A stretch of DNA of 52,666 bases from a virus, in IMG/VR virus record IMGVR_UViG_3300007276_000066, positions 1 to 52,666 of that record. One strand, given 5' to 3'. Made by a program: the position numbers and the translations under genes. Position 1 is the stretch's first letter, and every line of letters starts with the position of its first letter. This document shows positions 7,036-15,129 of the stretch, piece by piece. The notes beneath the pieces were generated by a model. The model had not been told where the DNA came from and made no database searches. It saw nothing but the letters and a program-made list of their open reading frames with translations.

Positions 7036-7562
7036 TAAGTAGAGTGTCTGCTTGGGAAGGGAACGCTAACACCGAAAACGCTTGCCGTAATCCTATTCAG
7101 CTCTTCGTAAACCAATGAATATTCTTTCCGGTCAGCCTCTGTAGTTGACTCTTTATTGATCACCAGAATTTGTATAGGCTTCCATAAATGCTCTTTAACC
7201 AAGGTTGTGTTCCAGCTAACCTCCGATTTAGTTAAAGATTTCTCTATTGCGTCCAGAGTCTGCTCTGCTATAGCCACCTCTTCTTGCGTATGCCCGTGAC
7301 CCACCAGCTCTTTGCGCAGCTGGTCTATTGTTTTGTTCGCCTGCCTGTTCATTACCTGCCAATAACTCCAGCCTGCAGCATTTAGCGATTCTGCAAGCAA
7401 GGAGCAATACTTATGTATCGCCTTGTTTTGAGCTAACGTTCTGGTCTTAACCACCTTTTTCCAGCTAAACGAATAAACTGCATCAGGCAAAGACAAGATC
7501 AGTGAAGATAAGTTCTGCCTGTCAGTTTTGCTGTGTGTTATTTGCTCGTTCTTATCGCTCAT
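7035..7562 (-). CDS. ninB: NinB-like recombination protein, 175 aa
   Basis: The conserved region TLAQNKAIHKYCSLLAESL with QLRKELV and TLVKEHLWKPIQ fits NinB (Orf), a single-strand DNA-binding recombination mediator of lambda-like phages. I choose ATG 7562, which overlaps the stop of the deaminase gene (ATGA); a longer frame reaches upstream without support. Adjacent to ninG as in lambda. Confidence 0.82.
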   Translation of the reverse strand: MSDKNEQITHSKTDRQNLSSLILSLPDAVYSFSWKKVVKTRTLAQNKAIHKYCSLLAESLNAAGWSYWQVMNRQANKTIDQLRKELVGHGHTQEEVAIAEQTLDAIEKSLTKSEVSWNTTLVKEHLWKPIQILVINKESTTEADRKEYSLVYEELNRITASVFGVSVPFPSRHST

Positions 7563-7930
7563 TTCGCTTGCTCCACATGAAGCGAAGATATCCCAGCACC
7601 AAACAAGGCTTCCTGACAGCTCTGGCATGCGTAGCTATGGCCCGTCAGGACTGCGCTTGCTCCCCTAGCCTTATCACCGGCCAACTTAAGAGCGTCCACC
7701 TCGGCATGACCTTCCTGCTTGCAGATAGACTTACATTTGTCGTACCCCTCTCCCGCCGATCTAGGGCAAACCTCTTGTGGGTTGGCGCACCAGTTAGTTC
7801 CTTTGAAAACGTGGCCCGATGGTGTTGATATAACGCAAACAACATGGGTCTTGGCGCATCTGCCTTTTTCGGTTTTATTCACACAATCACCATGCGGAGC
7901 TGTGACGGAGCAACATACTGCGCTATCCAT
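7559..7930 (-). CDS. cytidine/dCMP deaminase-like protein, 123 aa
   Basis: Zinc deaminase signature HAE (residues 75-77) followed by CQSC (102-105). The protein also has many extra cysteines (C6, C7, C16, C25, C32, C48, C55, C66, C70), which may bind a second metal. dCMP deaminases feed dTMP synthesis; some phage deaminases act on other bases. Start set at ATG 7930, overlapping the preceding gene by 52 bp; the ribosome binding site is weak so the start is uncertain. Confidence 0.72.
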   Translation of the reverse strand: MDSAVCCSVTAPHGDCVNKTEKGRCAKTHVVCVISTPSGHVFKGTNWCANPQEVCPRSAGEGYDKCKSICKQEGHAEVDALKLAGDKARGASAVLTGHSYACQSCQEALFGAGISSLHVEQAK

Positions 7931-8349
7931 TCCGACAACTGGGCTATTGCGTGATCCCTTGGCTTGTTTATCTTTCCTATAGCCACCCCTTCCAAATGGT
8001 CTCTGCTGACGGCCAGAGTCTCTGCCAGACCAGTGATGGTGAATCCACCGTATCGAGTAAGCAAAAGCATTGCCAAAGTCCAGTCTATGCAATCGGGATC
8101 TCTAATTGCCCTGCCATGAAATCCAGAATTCTCATTTGAGTAATTGAAAATACTCATTTGATTTACCGCATTCATAATCTCATCAGGATTGGCTTTTGCC
8201 TTCTCTAACTTGGCGGCATTCTTCAATGCGTTGAAAGACTTTCTTTCCGAGGAAATTCTATCCATTTCCTCCATGTGCCGATCTATTAGGCAAGATTTAC
8301 TTACCTCTATGGTCGGCCAAACTGCGTCCATTTGCTGATAACGTATCAT
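7879..8349 (-). CDS. hypothetical protein with C-terminal HTH, 156 aa
   Basis: The segment FTITGLAETLAVSRDHLEGV (about residues 102-121) looks like a helix-turn-helix, preceded by a basic coiled region (NALKNAAKLEKAKAN). It sits between the replication genes and ninB. By place it could be a replication partner or a transcription regulator, but no family is recognised. Start ATG 8349 overlaps the upstream stop (ATGA). Confidence 0.65.
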   Translation of the reverse strand: MIRYQQMDAVWPTIEVSKSCLIDRHMEEMDRISSERKSFNALKNAAKLEKAKANPDEIMNAVNQMSIFNYSNENSGFHGRAIRDPDCIDWTLAMLLLTRYGGFTITGLAETLAVSRDHLEGVAIGKINKPRDHAIAQLSEWIAQYVAPSQLRMVIV

Positions 8350-8585
8350 CGCTTTATCGCTCCCTTTGAGTCTCTGTTCTGGTGAGCCATGTCACCTTTC
8401 TCGTATGCCTTAGCTAAAGCCATGTAGACCATAGTTATTACGGTTGTTCTGAATTGCTTAGGAACTTTTAATATCATTGACGCGACAACATCGATGATCG
8501 CCTTGGCTAAGAATCTTGGGCGGATCGTGTGATCCTCTTGGGGCTTATCTTCGCAGCCCAAGTCCATTGCAGTTTGACCACTCAT
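8346..8585 (-). CDS. hypothetical protein, 79 aa
   Basis: Small protein with an amphipathic helical core (FLAKAIIDVVASMILKVP, TTVITMVYMALAKAYEKG). Not clearly a membrane protein. Overlaps neighbours at both ends by 4 bp (ATGA), so it is part of the translationally coupled replication operon. Function unknown. Confidence 0.6.
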   Translation of the reverse strand: MSGQTAMDLGCEDKPQEDHTIRPRFLAKAIIDVVASMILKVPKQFRTTVITMVYMALAKAYEKGDMAHQNRDSKGAIKR

Positions 8586-8935
8586 AATCCACCAGCCTCA
8601 TAAAACAATTTCCCACGCGCTAAGGCGTTTCTGACTGTGCTATCACAAACGCATTCATCTTCAACTACGGCAGCAACAGTTTCCGAAACGCTTGTTAGTA
8701 GAGACTGCTCGTATATTTCCAAGCATTCAGAGTCCTCGAAAATACAGTCAGGCCCCATTTGTTTATTCTCAACCCAAGTATTGTTTGGGTTTTTCCTTCC
8801 GGACATTTGGAATGCGACTGATTGAAAGTCGTCTCCAGAAGCCGTTTCACCGTTGGCTTTGTTCATTTGATTTTCTCTTGATGCTGATTTAGTTGATGGG
8901 TTAATAATGAAGTTTGGATCTTTTAATTTATGCAC
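8582..8935 (-). CDS. hypothetical protein, 117 aa
   Basis: No family recognised. Cysteine-containing C-terminal half (PDCIFEDSECLEIYEQSL, VEDECVCDSTVRNAL). A GTG at 8935 overlaps the primase stop (TAGTG), but an ATG at 8866 is preceded by the sequence ATCAACTAAATCA seen in leaders elsewhere in this genome, so the short form of 94 aa is also plausible. Confidence 0.55.
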   Translation of the reverse strand: MHKLKDPNFIINPSTKSASRENQMNKANGETASGDDFQSVAFQMSGRKNPNNTWVENKQMGPDCIFEDSECLEIYEQSLLTSVSETVAAVVEDECVCDSTVRNALARGKLFYEAGGL

Positions 8936-9894
8936 TAAATTAAGCGGCTTTCACGCAAAACATCGTTCCAGTCTGTGCTCTTTCTGCCCTTAACGAAGTC
9001 TGGGATGTGGACTGTTACCTCAAGTTTTCTTCTGGCTCGTCTGGCAGCTTCTACCGTTTTCTTAGCCAATGAAAAGGCTGATGCCTGCCCAGTAAAGCCA
9101 GCGTCTGAATCGCCAAATATGTGAAATTTGGTAACACCCTCGGGAACCTTAAAGCCTTCCATATTCCCTGAGTTGATGCAGGCCCATGTCGGCACATTGA
9201 ACAGCTCAAATGCGGATAAGGCCGTCTCTACCCCTTCAGCAACACCAAGCTCATCACTAAATTCAAAAAGCTCACAGGCAGCACCTGACAGCTTCTCAAG
9301 CGTAGGCAATATCTTCCTCGATGACTCAATGTTGGCCTTGTCACCCTCATCTAAATATGTAACATGCAAAGTAACCGCCTTGCCGTTCTGAGTGACTAAG
9401 GAAACCATAGAGTCAAACGTGCCGGCCACCTGCCCGTCTTCGTAATAATCAAGCGACTCAACCACCCTTAATCTTGGGCTTATCTGAGCCAGAGTTTTGA
9501 CGGTTAGGCCTCTATGCTTCAAATAGCTCAGGACATGATCGGATGTTTCTGCGGGAGTGGATCTCTTGTACATTTTGTTCAATCGATTCTTGCGCTTTTG
9601 GGTATCATCGACTTTGACTATCTCAACCGATTTAGCATTTCCGATAACCTTGTCAACCTCTCTGGCAGCAGTCCGAAAATCCCAGCCTTTCAGTTCGTTT
9701 AGAAGTGACCACCCATTACCGCCGCCGCACACACATATCCAAGTTCCAGCGCCCTCGTTATCATCAAACCTAAAATCTTTCTTTCTATCGCATAGAGGGC
9801 AATCAACATGCTTTCCTGACAGAAGCTCCTGATCAACGCCCAACATGGGAAGAATGCTGGGCCACTTACCTACCACCGCCATTGCTGTTTTCAT
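8935..9894 (-). CDS. phage DNA primase with zinc-binding and TOPRIM domains
   Basis: The N-terminal zinc motif is CPLC (32-35) with C54/C56 in the WICVCGGG strand, followed by a TOPRIM-type domain: GVAEGVETALSAF with the acidic motif, then HIFGDSDAGFTGQ as the D-x-D. These are the hallmarks of primases that lay RNA primers on phage DNA. At 319 aa there is no helicase domain; the helicase is the next gene upstream, overlapping by 4 bp. Confidence 0.88.
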   Translation of the reverse strand: MKTAMAVVGKWPSILPMLGVDQELLSGKHVDCPLCDRKKDFRFDDNEGAGTWICVCGGGNGWSLLNELKGWDFRTAAREVDKVIGNAKSVEIVKVDDTQKRKNRLNKMYKRSTPAETSDHVLSYLKHRGLTVKTLAQISPRLRVVESLDYYEDGQVAGTFDSMVSLVTQNGKAVTLHVTYLDEGDKANIESSRKILPTLEKLSGAACELFEFSDELGVAEGVETALSAFELFNVPTWACINSGNMEGFKVPEGVTKFHIFGDSDAGFTGQASAFSLAKKTVEAARRARRKLEVTVHIPDFVKGRKSTDWNDVLRESRLI

Positions 9895-11435
9895 GATCTA
9901 GCTCCTGAATAATTTGATTTCGCTTTTCTAATATTCAAATGTTGAATGTACTTTTTGAAATTCGCGTCTGGAGCAATCTCTGGATGGTTCTTAATTTCTG
10001 GGAGGTTCGGCCATACTCCAGTTCGCTCTCTGTATTTGTGAGCTGCGGCTCCTGACTTCATTCCTTTTGACTCACACCAAGCCTTCATCATTCCATAAAA
10101 GGCTGCTTTCTCATCCACCGGTGTTTTCTTGTTCCAAGCCTTTGAGTCAGCATCCTCGGTTCTCACTATCTCAACCAAGTTAGCTTCCTTGACCGGTATA
10201 TCTGCGCCCCTCGGCACTGATTCGTGATCACACATAGGGCATTTGCGCTGAGCCTTAAATACATGACCGCAATCACCGCACTTAATCTCAGCAGGCTCCT
10301 TGTTTTCACCGTCTTTTTTCTTCTTAAGGTCAGTAATACTTACCTCTGCGTCCAGCGTCCAAGGCATTTCGTCATCAACGAAGCCGTGCTCCATGACGAC
10401 TCCGGCATGATCAATAACATAGGCTAGATCCTTGCTGTCATGAGGCCGTAGAACCCTTCCTACGGTCTGCATGTATCGAACCAAACTCTTTGTTGGCTGA
10501 GCAACAACAGCGACCTGTAGTGATGGAATGTCTAATCCGTAGCTGGCAATATAAACATTGCACAACACCATTGTTTCTCCGCTCGAAACTCGACCAAGAA
10601 TGTCTTTCCTGTCATCGGTCTCGGTATCGCTGTCCATGTGCTCTGCAGGTATTCCGGCGGCAAGAAACTCCTCGCAGACATGACGGCTATGAGCCTTATT
10701 CACGCAAAACACAACAGTCTGCATTCCATCAGCAAGCCTCTTCCAGTTGTGGACAATCCCACCAATCAATTTAGGATCGTCCATAACTTTCGCTAACTGC
10801 TTCTCGTTATAATCTCCGCTAGTCTTACCGATGCTAACACCAGACAGGTCAGGCTCATCTGCGGCATAGTATTTAACAGGACAGAGATAACCCTGCTCGG
10901 TCATTTCCTTCACGGATAGCGGAGAAAGGCAAAGGTCATCGTAGAATATACCTAGTCCCAACCCGCCAGCCCTAGCCGGAGTTGCCGTAAGCCCCAGAAT
11001 GATTGCGCCGCCCTTGTGGTAGCTCTCTAGGATGGCAATTCTTGACTCTGATGTTGACAGATGAGCCTCATCAACAATCACCAGATCCGCCTCAGGCAGG
11101 TCTATGCCTTTTTTCATACATCGGTGATGAAGCGTATCGAAGCTGCAAACTTGGCATCGTGACGGCCAGATTCGCTCTCCCGCCATTATCATGCCTGCAG
11201 CGATACCGTTGGCAGAGAATACCTTGTGGGCTTGATAGATAAGCTCTCGTCTAGGGGCCAAGAAAACAACCCTTTTGTTTTTTGCTAGAGACCCAAATAT
11301 CATCATCATTGCTATCACGGTCTTACCGCCACCGGTTGCAAGCTGAACAATAATCTTCCTAAAGCCCTTACCAATGGATTCTCTTGCGTTGGTAACGGTC
11401 TGTGTTTGATATCCCCTTGGAGTAATGTTTTTCAT
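9891..11435 (-). CDS. DEAD/DEAH-box superfamily 2 DNA helicase
   Basis: Motif I ATGGGKT (33-39), motif II DEAH (122-125), motif III LTATPAR (149-155), motif VI QTVGRVLRP (323-331), and a C-terminal zinc ribbon CGDC with CPMC (386-402). It is a UvsW/RAD25-like SF2 enzyme of the kind found beside primases in temperate phages and likely helps open or remodel the replication fork. Length 514 aa is normal. Overlaps the initiator gene by 4 bp. Confidence 0.88.
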   Translation of the reverse strand: MKNITPRGYQTQTVTNARESIGKGFRKIIVQLATGGGKTVIAMMMIFGSLAKNKRVVFLAPRRELIYQAHKVFSANGIAAGMIMAGERIWPSRCQVCSFDTLHHRCMKKGIDLPEADLVIVDEAHLSTSESRIAILESYHKGGAIILGLTATPARAGGLGLGIFYDDLCLSPLSVKEMTEQGYLCPVKYYAADEPDLSGVSIGKTSGDYNEKQLAKVMDDPKLIGGIVHNWKRLADGMQTVVFCVNKAHSRHVCEEFLAAGIPAEHMDSDTETDDRKDILGRVSSGETMVLCNVYIASYGLDIPSLQVAVVAQPTKSLVRYMQTVGRVLRPHDSKDLAYVIDHAGVVMEHGFVDDEMPWTLDAEVSITDLKKKKDGENKEPAEIKCGDCGHVFKAQRKCPMCDHESVPRGADIPVKEANLVEIVRTEDADSKAWNKKTPVDEKAAFYGMMKAWCESKGMKSGAAAHKYRERTGVWPNLPEIKNHPEIAPDANFKKYIQHLNIRKAKSNYSGARS

Positions 11436-12109
11436 TGGAATGGTTCTCCTTGGGGTAAGGAGTTCTGTTTAGTTATTATGGCATCCATTGGAGAGGGAAG
11501 GTTTTGAGCTGTAGCTGTAGCTGTAGCTGTAGCTGTAGCTGTAGCTGTATTACTTCCGAGGGTCTTCGGAGGTTGTTCGGAGGGGGTTGTAAGCCCCTCG
11601 CAAGCCCCTTGCAAGCCCTTTATTTCCTCCATTACCTTCTGTCGCTTATCAGAGTCCATGCCTTCTTTATTCAAGAGCGACACCTCGTAATCAAGTATGA
11701 TTGAAATCATTCTATCTGCCAGTCTTGCGGTGAATCTGCACACCCTCGGCATTTCCACCATAATGTTCACTGAACCCTTAATCCGATTAATGTCGTAGAC
11801 TGGGAATTTATCTAAATGTTTGTTTAGGTAGACGTATTGGGTGTCCTGACAGAACAGACAGAAACTTTTATCGGGATCATCAGGACGGCTTAGTTCTGCC
11901 TTTGCCTTCTTAAGTCTGGCAAAATCATCCCAGCCTAGATCGCTGACAATATATGCGTCAGGGCAATGGAAAGATCCGATCATGTTCTGGTGCTTGCATG
12001 TCTTAAGATAGACAAACACTAACTTTGCATCATCACTAAGATTTCTAAACGCCGGATGCGTCCAAATTGCACAATCTATGGTCCCGTAACTGACTACTTT
12101 TGATTTCAT
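11432..12109 (-). CDS. replication initiator-like protein with Thr-Ala repeat
   Basis: N-terminal about 120 residues look like a winged-helix replication protein (YLKTCKHQNMIGSFHCP with a YVYLNKHLDKF segment), similar in place to lambda O or DnaD-type proteins. Near the C-terminus (about 190-202) it has a Thr-Ala repeat encoded by seven tandem AGCTGT units (plus strand 11507-11548). First gene of the leftward operon, AGAAGG upstream of the ATG at 12109. The 3' end has a degenerate copy at 49756-50021. Confidence 0.72.
   Translation of the reverse strand: MKSKVVSYGTIDCAIWTHPAFRNLSDDAKLVFVYLKTCKHQNMIGSFHCPDAYIVSDLGWDDFARLKKAKAELSRPDDPDKSFCLFCQDTQYVYLNKHLDKFPVYDINRIKGSVNIMVEMPRVCRFTARLADRMISIILDYEVSLLNKEGMDSDKRQKVMEEIKGLQGACEGLTTPSEQPPKTLGSNTATATATATATATAQNLPSPMDAIITKQNSLPQGEPFQ
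11507..11548. repeat. hexanucleotide microsatellite, 7 x AGCTGT
   Basis: Seven perfect AGCTGT units in the coding region of the initiator, read on the minus strand as Thr-Ala codons. Copy-number change by replication slippage would alter the protein by two residues per unit without frameshift. A degenerate version lies at about 49806-49847. Confidence 0.9.
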
Positions 12110-12163
12110 GAAGCTTCCTTCTAGAGTTGTTTCGCCCTGTTAAGGCTTGCAAAAATTGCCTTA

Positions 12164-12178
12164 GTATGCAACTCTTAC
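12164..12178. promoter_or_regulatory. operator-like palindrome (one mismatch), leftward leader
   Basis: GTATG-CAACT-CTTAC, 55 bp upstream of the replication initiator start and downstream of a likely leftward promoter (TATAAA on the minus strand near 12193-12198). Next to it TAAGGC and GCCTTA (12141-12162) form a small stem-loop in the leader. Confidence 0.55.
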
Positions 12179-12275
12179 CTTAGCAATCAAATTTATACAT
12201 TGATTCAAATAGGTCAAAGAACCCAAATGAATCACGTTTTATATATCAAATTAAAACGCTATTTGCGTCAACGAA

Positions 12276-12290
12276 GTAATAATAACTTAC
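12276..12290. promoter_or_regulatory. operator-like palindrome (one mismatch) before the repressor gene
   Basis: GTAAT-AATAA-CTTAC, 45 bp upstream of the repressor ATG. On the minus strand TTGACG-17-TGATAT starts 6 bp to its left, pointing at the replication operon. On the plus strand TTGCGT and TTACAT flank it at about promoter distance. A repressor here could control both directions, including its own synthesis. A further CTTAC half-site lies at 12310-12314. Confidence 0.6.
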
Positions 12291-12335
12291 ATTCGCGATG
12301 ACAGCAAGACTTACTTTTAAAAAAGGAGCATAGCC

Positions 12336-12734
12336 ATGTCTAAGTTACATCAAAAGATTAAAGAGGCACGAGCAAGGTCCGGTCTAACACAGGGAGATAT
12401 AGCCAAGGCTTGCGGCCTAACTAGGAACGCTGTGACTTTATGGGAGTCGAGCAATCCAACTCGAAGAACCGCTCCCCAAATCCGCGAGATTAACATTCTG
12501 TGCAAAATGACAGGAGCCCCGAGGGACTGGCTTTTGTCAGATGAGAGCGGACTTAACGATGCTTGGGCTGTAGGCAGCAACTCTAAACTAAGCCCTGCCG
12601 AGGAAGCGTTGATTGTCACTTTCCGGCTATGCAGTCCGACCAAACAGGCCGCGATAATTGCGTTTCTTGAGTTCACCGCCAGCACTAAAGCGCCTGCATC
12701 GCAAGGATCAACCACTGAGTCCCGATTGGGTTAA
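12336..12734 (+). CDS. HTH repressor-type regulator without protease domain, 132 aa
   Basis: XRE-family helix-turn-helix at about residues 17-37 (LTQGDIAKACGLTRNAVTLW), with the usual APRDWLLSDESG end of the DNA-binding domain. The rest (about 75 residues) has no S24 peptidase motifs, so RecA-driven self-cleavage as in lambda CI is not expected. Good ribosome site AAAAGGAG. It is the only obvious repressor-type gene in the window and the natural candidate to bind the dispersed GTAAG-N5-CTTAC sites. It could instead be a Cro-like protein. Confidence 0.8.
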   Translation: MSKLHQKIKEARARSGLTQGDIAKACGLTRNAVTLWESSNPTRRTAPQIREINILCKMTGAPRDWLLSDESGLNDAWAVGSNSKLSPAEEALIVTFRLCSPTKQAAIIAFLEFTASTKAPASQGSTTESRLG

Positions 12735-12900
12735 GTGATTCCTCCAAGCTAGCCCTAAGACTGGCATCGGCAATACCAGCGACAGCCATCTTTATTTTCA
12801 ACAGCGCGTCTATATCGCCCTGAGTTCTGCTCTTGGGCTTTACGGCTCCAGAGACTATTCTTAGGTCTGCTTTTGAGACAGCGTTTCGAACTACCTTCAT
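12685..12900 (-). CDS. hypothetical 71-aa protein convergent to the repressor gene
   Basis: Small basic protein (MKVVRNAVSKADLRIV, VKPKSRTQGDID) of unknown function. Its 3' end overlaps the end of the repressor gene by 50 bp on the opposite strand. A TTGACG with TACGGT at 17-bp spacing lies upstream on the minus strand. Its place in the immunity region makes an antagonist or accessory regulator possible, but nothing in the sequence proves it. Confidence 0.5.
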   Translation of the reverse strand: MKVVRNAVSKADLRIVSGAVKPKSRTQGDIDALLKIKMAVAGIADASLRASLEESLNPIGTQWLILAMQAL

Positions 12901-12968
12901 ATTTTACCACTTTAAGTTTTACTGAAAGTCAGCACCGTACTCGCATCAATCGGTATCGTCAACCCCCC

Positions 12969-13037
12969 GTAAGTAATTATTAATTACTTACGTAAGATAG
13001 TTATACTTTCTCATATTCTTGTGATAGTATTACTTAC
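12969..13037. promoter_or_regulatory. operator cluster of the rightward promoter region
   Basis: Perfect 11-bp inverted repeat GTAAGTAATTA / TAATTACTTAC around one T (12969-12991), abutting another GTAAG (12992-12996), then a CTTAC at 13033-13037. The half-sites match the dispersed operators but the spacings differ (13 bp instead of 5). TATACT at 13004-13009 may be the -10 of the rightward promoter. It separates the leftward gene at 12900 from the rightward recombination operon. Confidence 0.7.
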
Positions 13038-13076
13038 CTATTGGGAATCAACCCAAACTAACAACGGTATTTAATT

Positions 13077-13313
13077 ATGCAAGTAAGAATTACAAGTCCG
13101 GACTGCCTAGCTGGTCGATTCAAGACTGGGGACATCGCAGAAGTGATTAAACACCACCCGAGATTAACAGAGTTGCGTAAGTGGAACTATCTTGTTGAGT
13201 TCCCAAATCCGCGTTTTTGCGGTACTCAGCCATTAGGTCGTCGCCACCTATTTACATCAAGCCAAGTCGAGAAGATTGGTAGTGCAGTTTCAATACAGGG
13301 GCAGACACTATGA
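13077..13313 (+). CDS. hypothetical protein, 78 aa, first gene of the rightward operon
   Basis: Beta-rich small protein (MQVRITSPDCLAGRFKTG, YLVEFPNPRFCG) without a known family. It follows the operator cluster directly and so is the first gene expressed from the rightward promoter. Its stop overlaps the next start (ATGA). Confidence 0.65.
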   Translation: MQVRITSPDCLAGRFKTGDIAEVIKHHPRLTELRKWNYLVEFPNPRFCGTQPLGRRHLFTSSQVEKIGSAVSIQGQTL

Positions 13314-13441
13314 TTAGAGGAGCAGTTTACTCACCGCCACATAAAGTAAGGCGGCATCAACCAAGAAGGTCTACAACCGTTTTTGACGTAGTTGTTCTAG
13401 CTATTGCTGTACTGGTAATCATGGCCTTGTCATCAATCTAA
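13310..13441 (+). CDS. small membrane protein, 43 aa
   Basis: MIRGAVYSPPHKVRRHQPRR forms a basic N-terminal part, followed by one hydrophobic segment of about 19 residues (about 24-42) ending MALSSI. Positive-inside rule gives N-in topology. ATG at 13310 overlaps the upstream stop and ends 26 bp before the next gene. Small membrane proteins in early operons often act on host functions; none can be assigned here. Confidence 0.6.
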   Translation: MIRGAVYSPPHKVRRHQPRRSTTVFDVVVLAIAVLVIMALSSI

Positions 13442-13467
13442 ACAAAGTATTAATTAGAGGATTTAAA

Positions 13468-14004
13468 ATGCAACAACCAAGCGAAAGTGGCAAGACTCAC
13501 TACCGAAAAGCGTTCAACTCACCCTACCTGTCCAGTGCCGATATTGTCGGGCCGACAGTCTTAACGGTGTCAAAGGCTGAACTTCTGATAGACCAGAGTA
13601 AGCAGTCAAAAGAGTCATTCAACACGATCCACTTCAAAGAAAAAGAGATTCGCTCTGGAGAGCCGTTAAAGCCAATGATCCTGAACGCTGGCAACTCTCA
13701 GATAATGCGAAACCTTTCAGACTCTCATTTCCTTGAGGATTGGGCTGGGCTAAAGATCGCTATTTACGTTGAGAAAAATGTCAAGTTCGGTCGTGATGTG
13801 CGTGATGGTCTGCGTATCAGTCCAGAGGCTCCAGTTGTTGAGTTGCCAGAGCTACTGCCAAGCAACACAGCTAAGTGGAATCAAGCGATCACGGCTTATA
13901 AGCGTGACAAGAACCTGAAAAAAGTATTAATTCATGTCCGCATTTCCTCTGCTAACCAGAAGTTGATTATCGATCAGGCCAAAAAAGAGGAGACGAAAAA
14001 ATGA
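13468..14004 (+). CDS. hypothetical protein paired with the exonuclease, 178 aa
   Basis: Proteins of this type (N-terminal HYRKAFNSPYLSSADI, later WAGLKIAIYVEKNVKFG) are commonly encoded just before YqaJ-type exonucleases in phages; the function is not established. No metal or HTH motif is visible. GAGG ribosome site before ATG 13468; its stop overlaps the exonuclease start (ATGA). By context a recombination or replication helper, possibly a DNA-binding factor. Confidence 0.65.
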   Translation: MQQPSESGKTHYRKAFNSPYLSSADIVGPTVLTVSKAELLIDQSKQSKESFNTIHFKEKEIRSGEPLKPMILNAGNSQIMRNLSDSHFLEDWAGLKIAIYVEKNVKFGRDVRDGLRISPEAPVVELPELLPSNTAKWNQAITAYKRDKNLKKVLIHVRISSANQKLIIDQAKKEETKK

Positions 14005-14837
14005 ACCATACCAACAGCCAAGTTGATGGCGGAGTCGTGCTTAAAAACGGCTTCATGTTCCACGACATAATTCAAAACGAAGAGCTTTGGTACGCAATGC
14101 GCGGATCAAGGTACACAAGCTCAAACGGCAACAAGATCATGGCGAGTAGCCGAGATTACTCAGTGGTGGCTTTAGGCAAGACTGAGTTTGCTGTAACAAA
14201 CAATAAAACCAAGTCCGCGCTGAAAGCCCGTTTTGAATTCAAGGTCGATGCAGAGGCTCACATCCAAGAGCTTATGGCTAAAACGGTGAAAGGATCTTTT
14301 GCAGACAGCGCAATGAAATATGCCGGTGATATTGCTTTGGAGCAGATTACAGGTACCGCGATTGCCAGCAACTACAGTAGTGGCGACATGGAGCGGGGAC
14401 ACGCTGAAGAGCCATACGCTAGAGCTCTGTACGAGAAAGACACCTTCTGTAGCGTTGATAACGGTGGGTTCTTCTGCAACGAGTTTGTTGGGTGTAGTCC
14501 AGACGGCCTTGTTGGTGATGACGGCGTGATTGAAATCAAGTCAGCAATCCCTTCGGTTCATCGTGAGCGAGTCCGAAAGCAGTCTTACGATTCAGCATAC
14601 AAATGGCAGTTGATCGGGAACCTACATTTTACTGGACGGGAGTGGATTGATTTCATTAGTTACTGCTCTTCATACCCAGAAGGCAAAAGATTATTTGTCG
14701 TGAGGTTGTGGGCAAAAGATTTACAGGAAGAGTTCACTCTTCTCGATGATCGCTTGGAAGACTTTAAGGATCTGGTCTTGTCTGCCAAGGACGAGATAAA
14801 CAACGGTGTTTACATAAATATTGGGGAGTCGTTATGA
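14001..14837 (+). CDS. YqaJ/lambda-type recombination exonuclease
   Basis: Catalytic pattern of the lambda exonuclease fold: RGHAEEPYAR with E137, SPDGLV with D168, then VIEIKS with E178 and K180, and Gln in WQLIGNL (203). The enzyme resects 5' ends of double-stranded DNA to give 3' tails for annealing. 278 aa is a little longer than lambda Exo (226 aa). No Beta/RecT-like annealase is recognised next to it; SSB, NinB and NinG are present. Confidence 0.88.
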   Translation: MNHTNSQVDGGVVLKNGFMFHDIIQNEELWYAMRGSRYTSSNGNKIMASSRDYSVVALGKTEFAVTNNKTKSALKARFEFKVDAEAHIQELMAKTVKGSFADSAMKYAGDIALEQITGTAIASNYSSGDMERGHAEEPYARALYEKDTFCSVDNGGFFCNEFVGCSPDGLVGDDGVIEIKSAIPSVHRERVRKQSYDSAYKWQLIGNLHFTGREWIDFISYCSSYPEGKRLFVVRLWAKDLQEEFTLLDDRLEDFKDLVLSAKDEINNGVYINIGESL

Positions 14838-14926
14838 GCAATCAAGAATTAGCAATAATCGAAATACCTGATGATCAGGCGATGTACGCCTACCCCCGCA
14901 CACTTAACGCTAAACGTATCGCTTAA
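14834..14926 (+). CDS. 30-aa frame, possible gene remnant
   Basis: ATG at 14834 overlaps the exonuclease stop (ATGA) and encodes MSNQELAIIEIPDDQAMYAY and ten more residues. The start of the sequence looks like a normal phage protein N-terminus, so it may be the remnant of a longer gene cut off by the TAA at 14924. The 200 bp to the ssb gene contain no other convincing gene. Confidence 0.35.
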   Translation: MSNQELAIIEIPDDQAMYAYPRTLNAKRIA

Positions 14927-15000
14927 TTGATACATAACTCTAGCGTAAAGCAATGAAACACGAACATAAGACATTTGCATGAATTTTGAACGGAGTGAGC

Positions 15001-15057
15001 ATGAGTAACGAAGACATAGAGAACTGGCTATACGTGGAGCAGATGAGCGAGGTTTAG
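15001..15057 (+). CDS. 18-aa microORF upstream of ssb
   Basis: MSNEDIENWLYVEQMSEV, preceded by a good ribosome site (GGAGTGAGC). Too short to assign; it could be a leader peptide or chance. Confidence 0.25.
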   Translation: MSNEDIENWLYVEQMSEV

Positions 15058-15129
15058 TGCAGTCCGGAAACACCAAAAACGTATTATTGAATTTAACGAA
15101 ACAGCAACACAAGAAAAGGAATACAAGTA

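Noticed and set aside
7559-8092. Longer version of the deaminase gene
   Set aside because: The extra 54 codons overlap the gene at 7879-8349 in another frame and have no deaminase likeness (HHHWSGRDSGRQQR); ATG 7930 is preferred.
8845-8855. ACGGTGAA start leader at 8850
   Set aside because: It is inside the coding frame (Asn-Gly-Glu) with no start codon at the right distance, so it is probably chance.
12141-12162. TAAGGC...GCCTTA stem as terminator of a rightward or leftward message
   Set aside because: No T-run follows on either strand, so it is kept only as a small leader hairpin.
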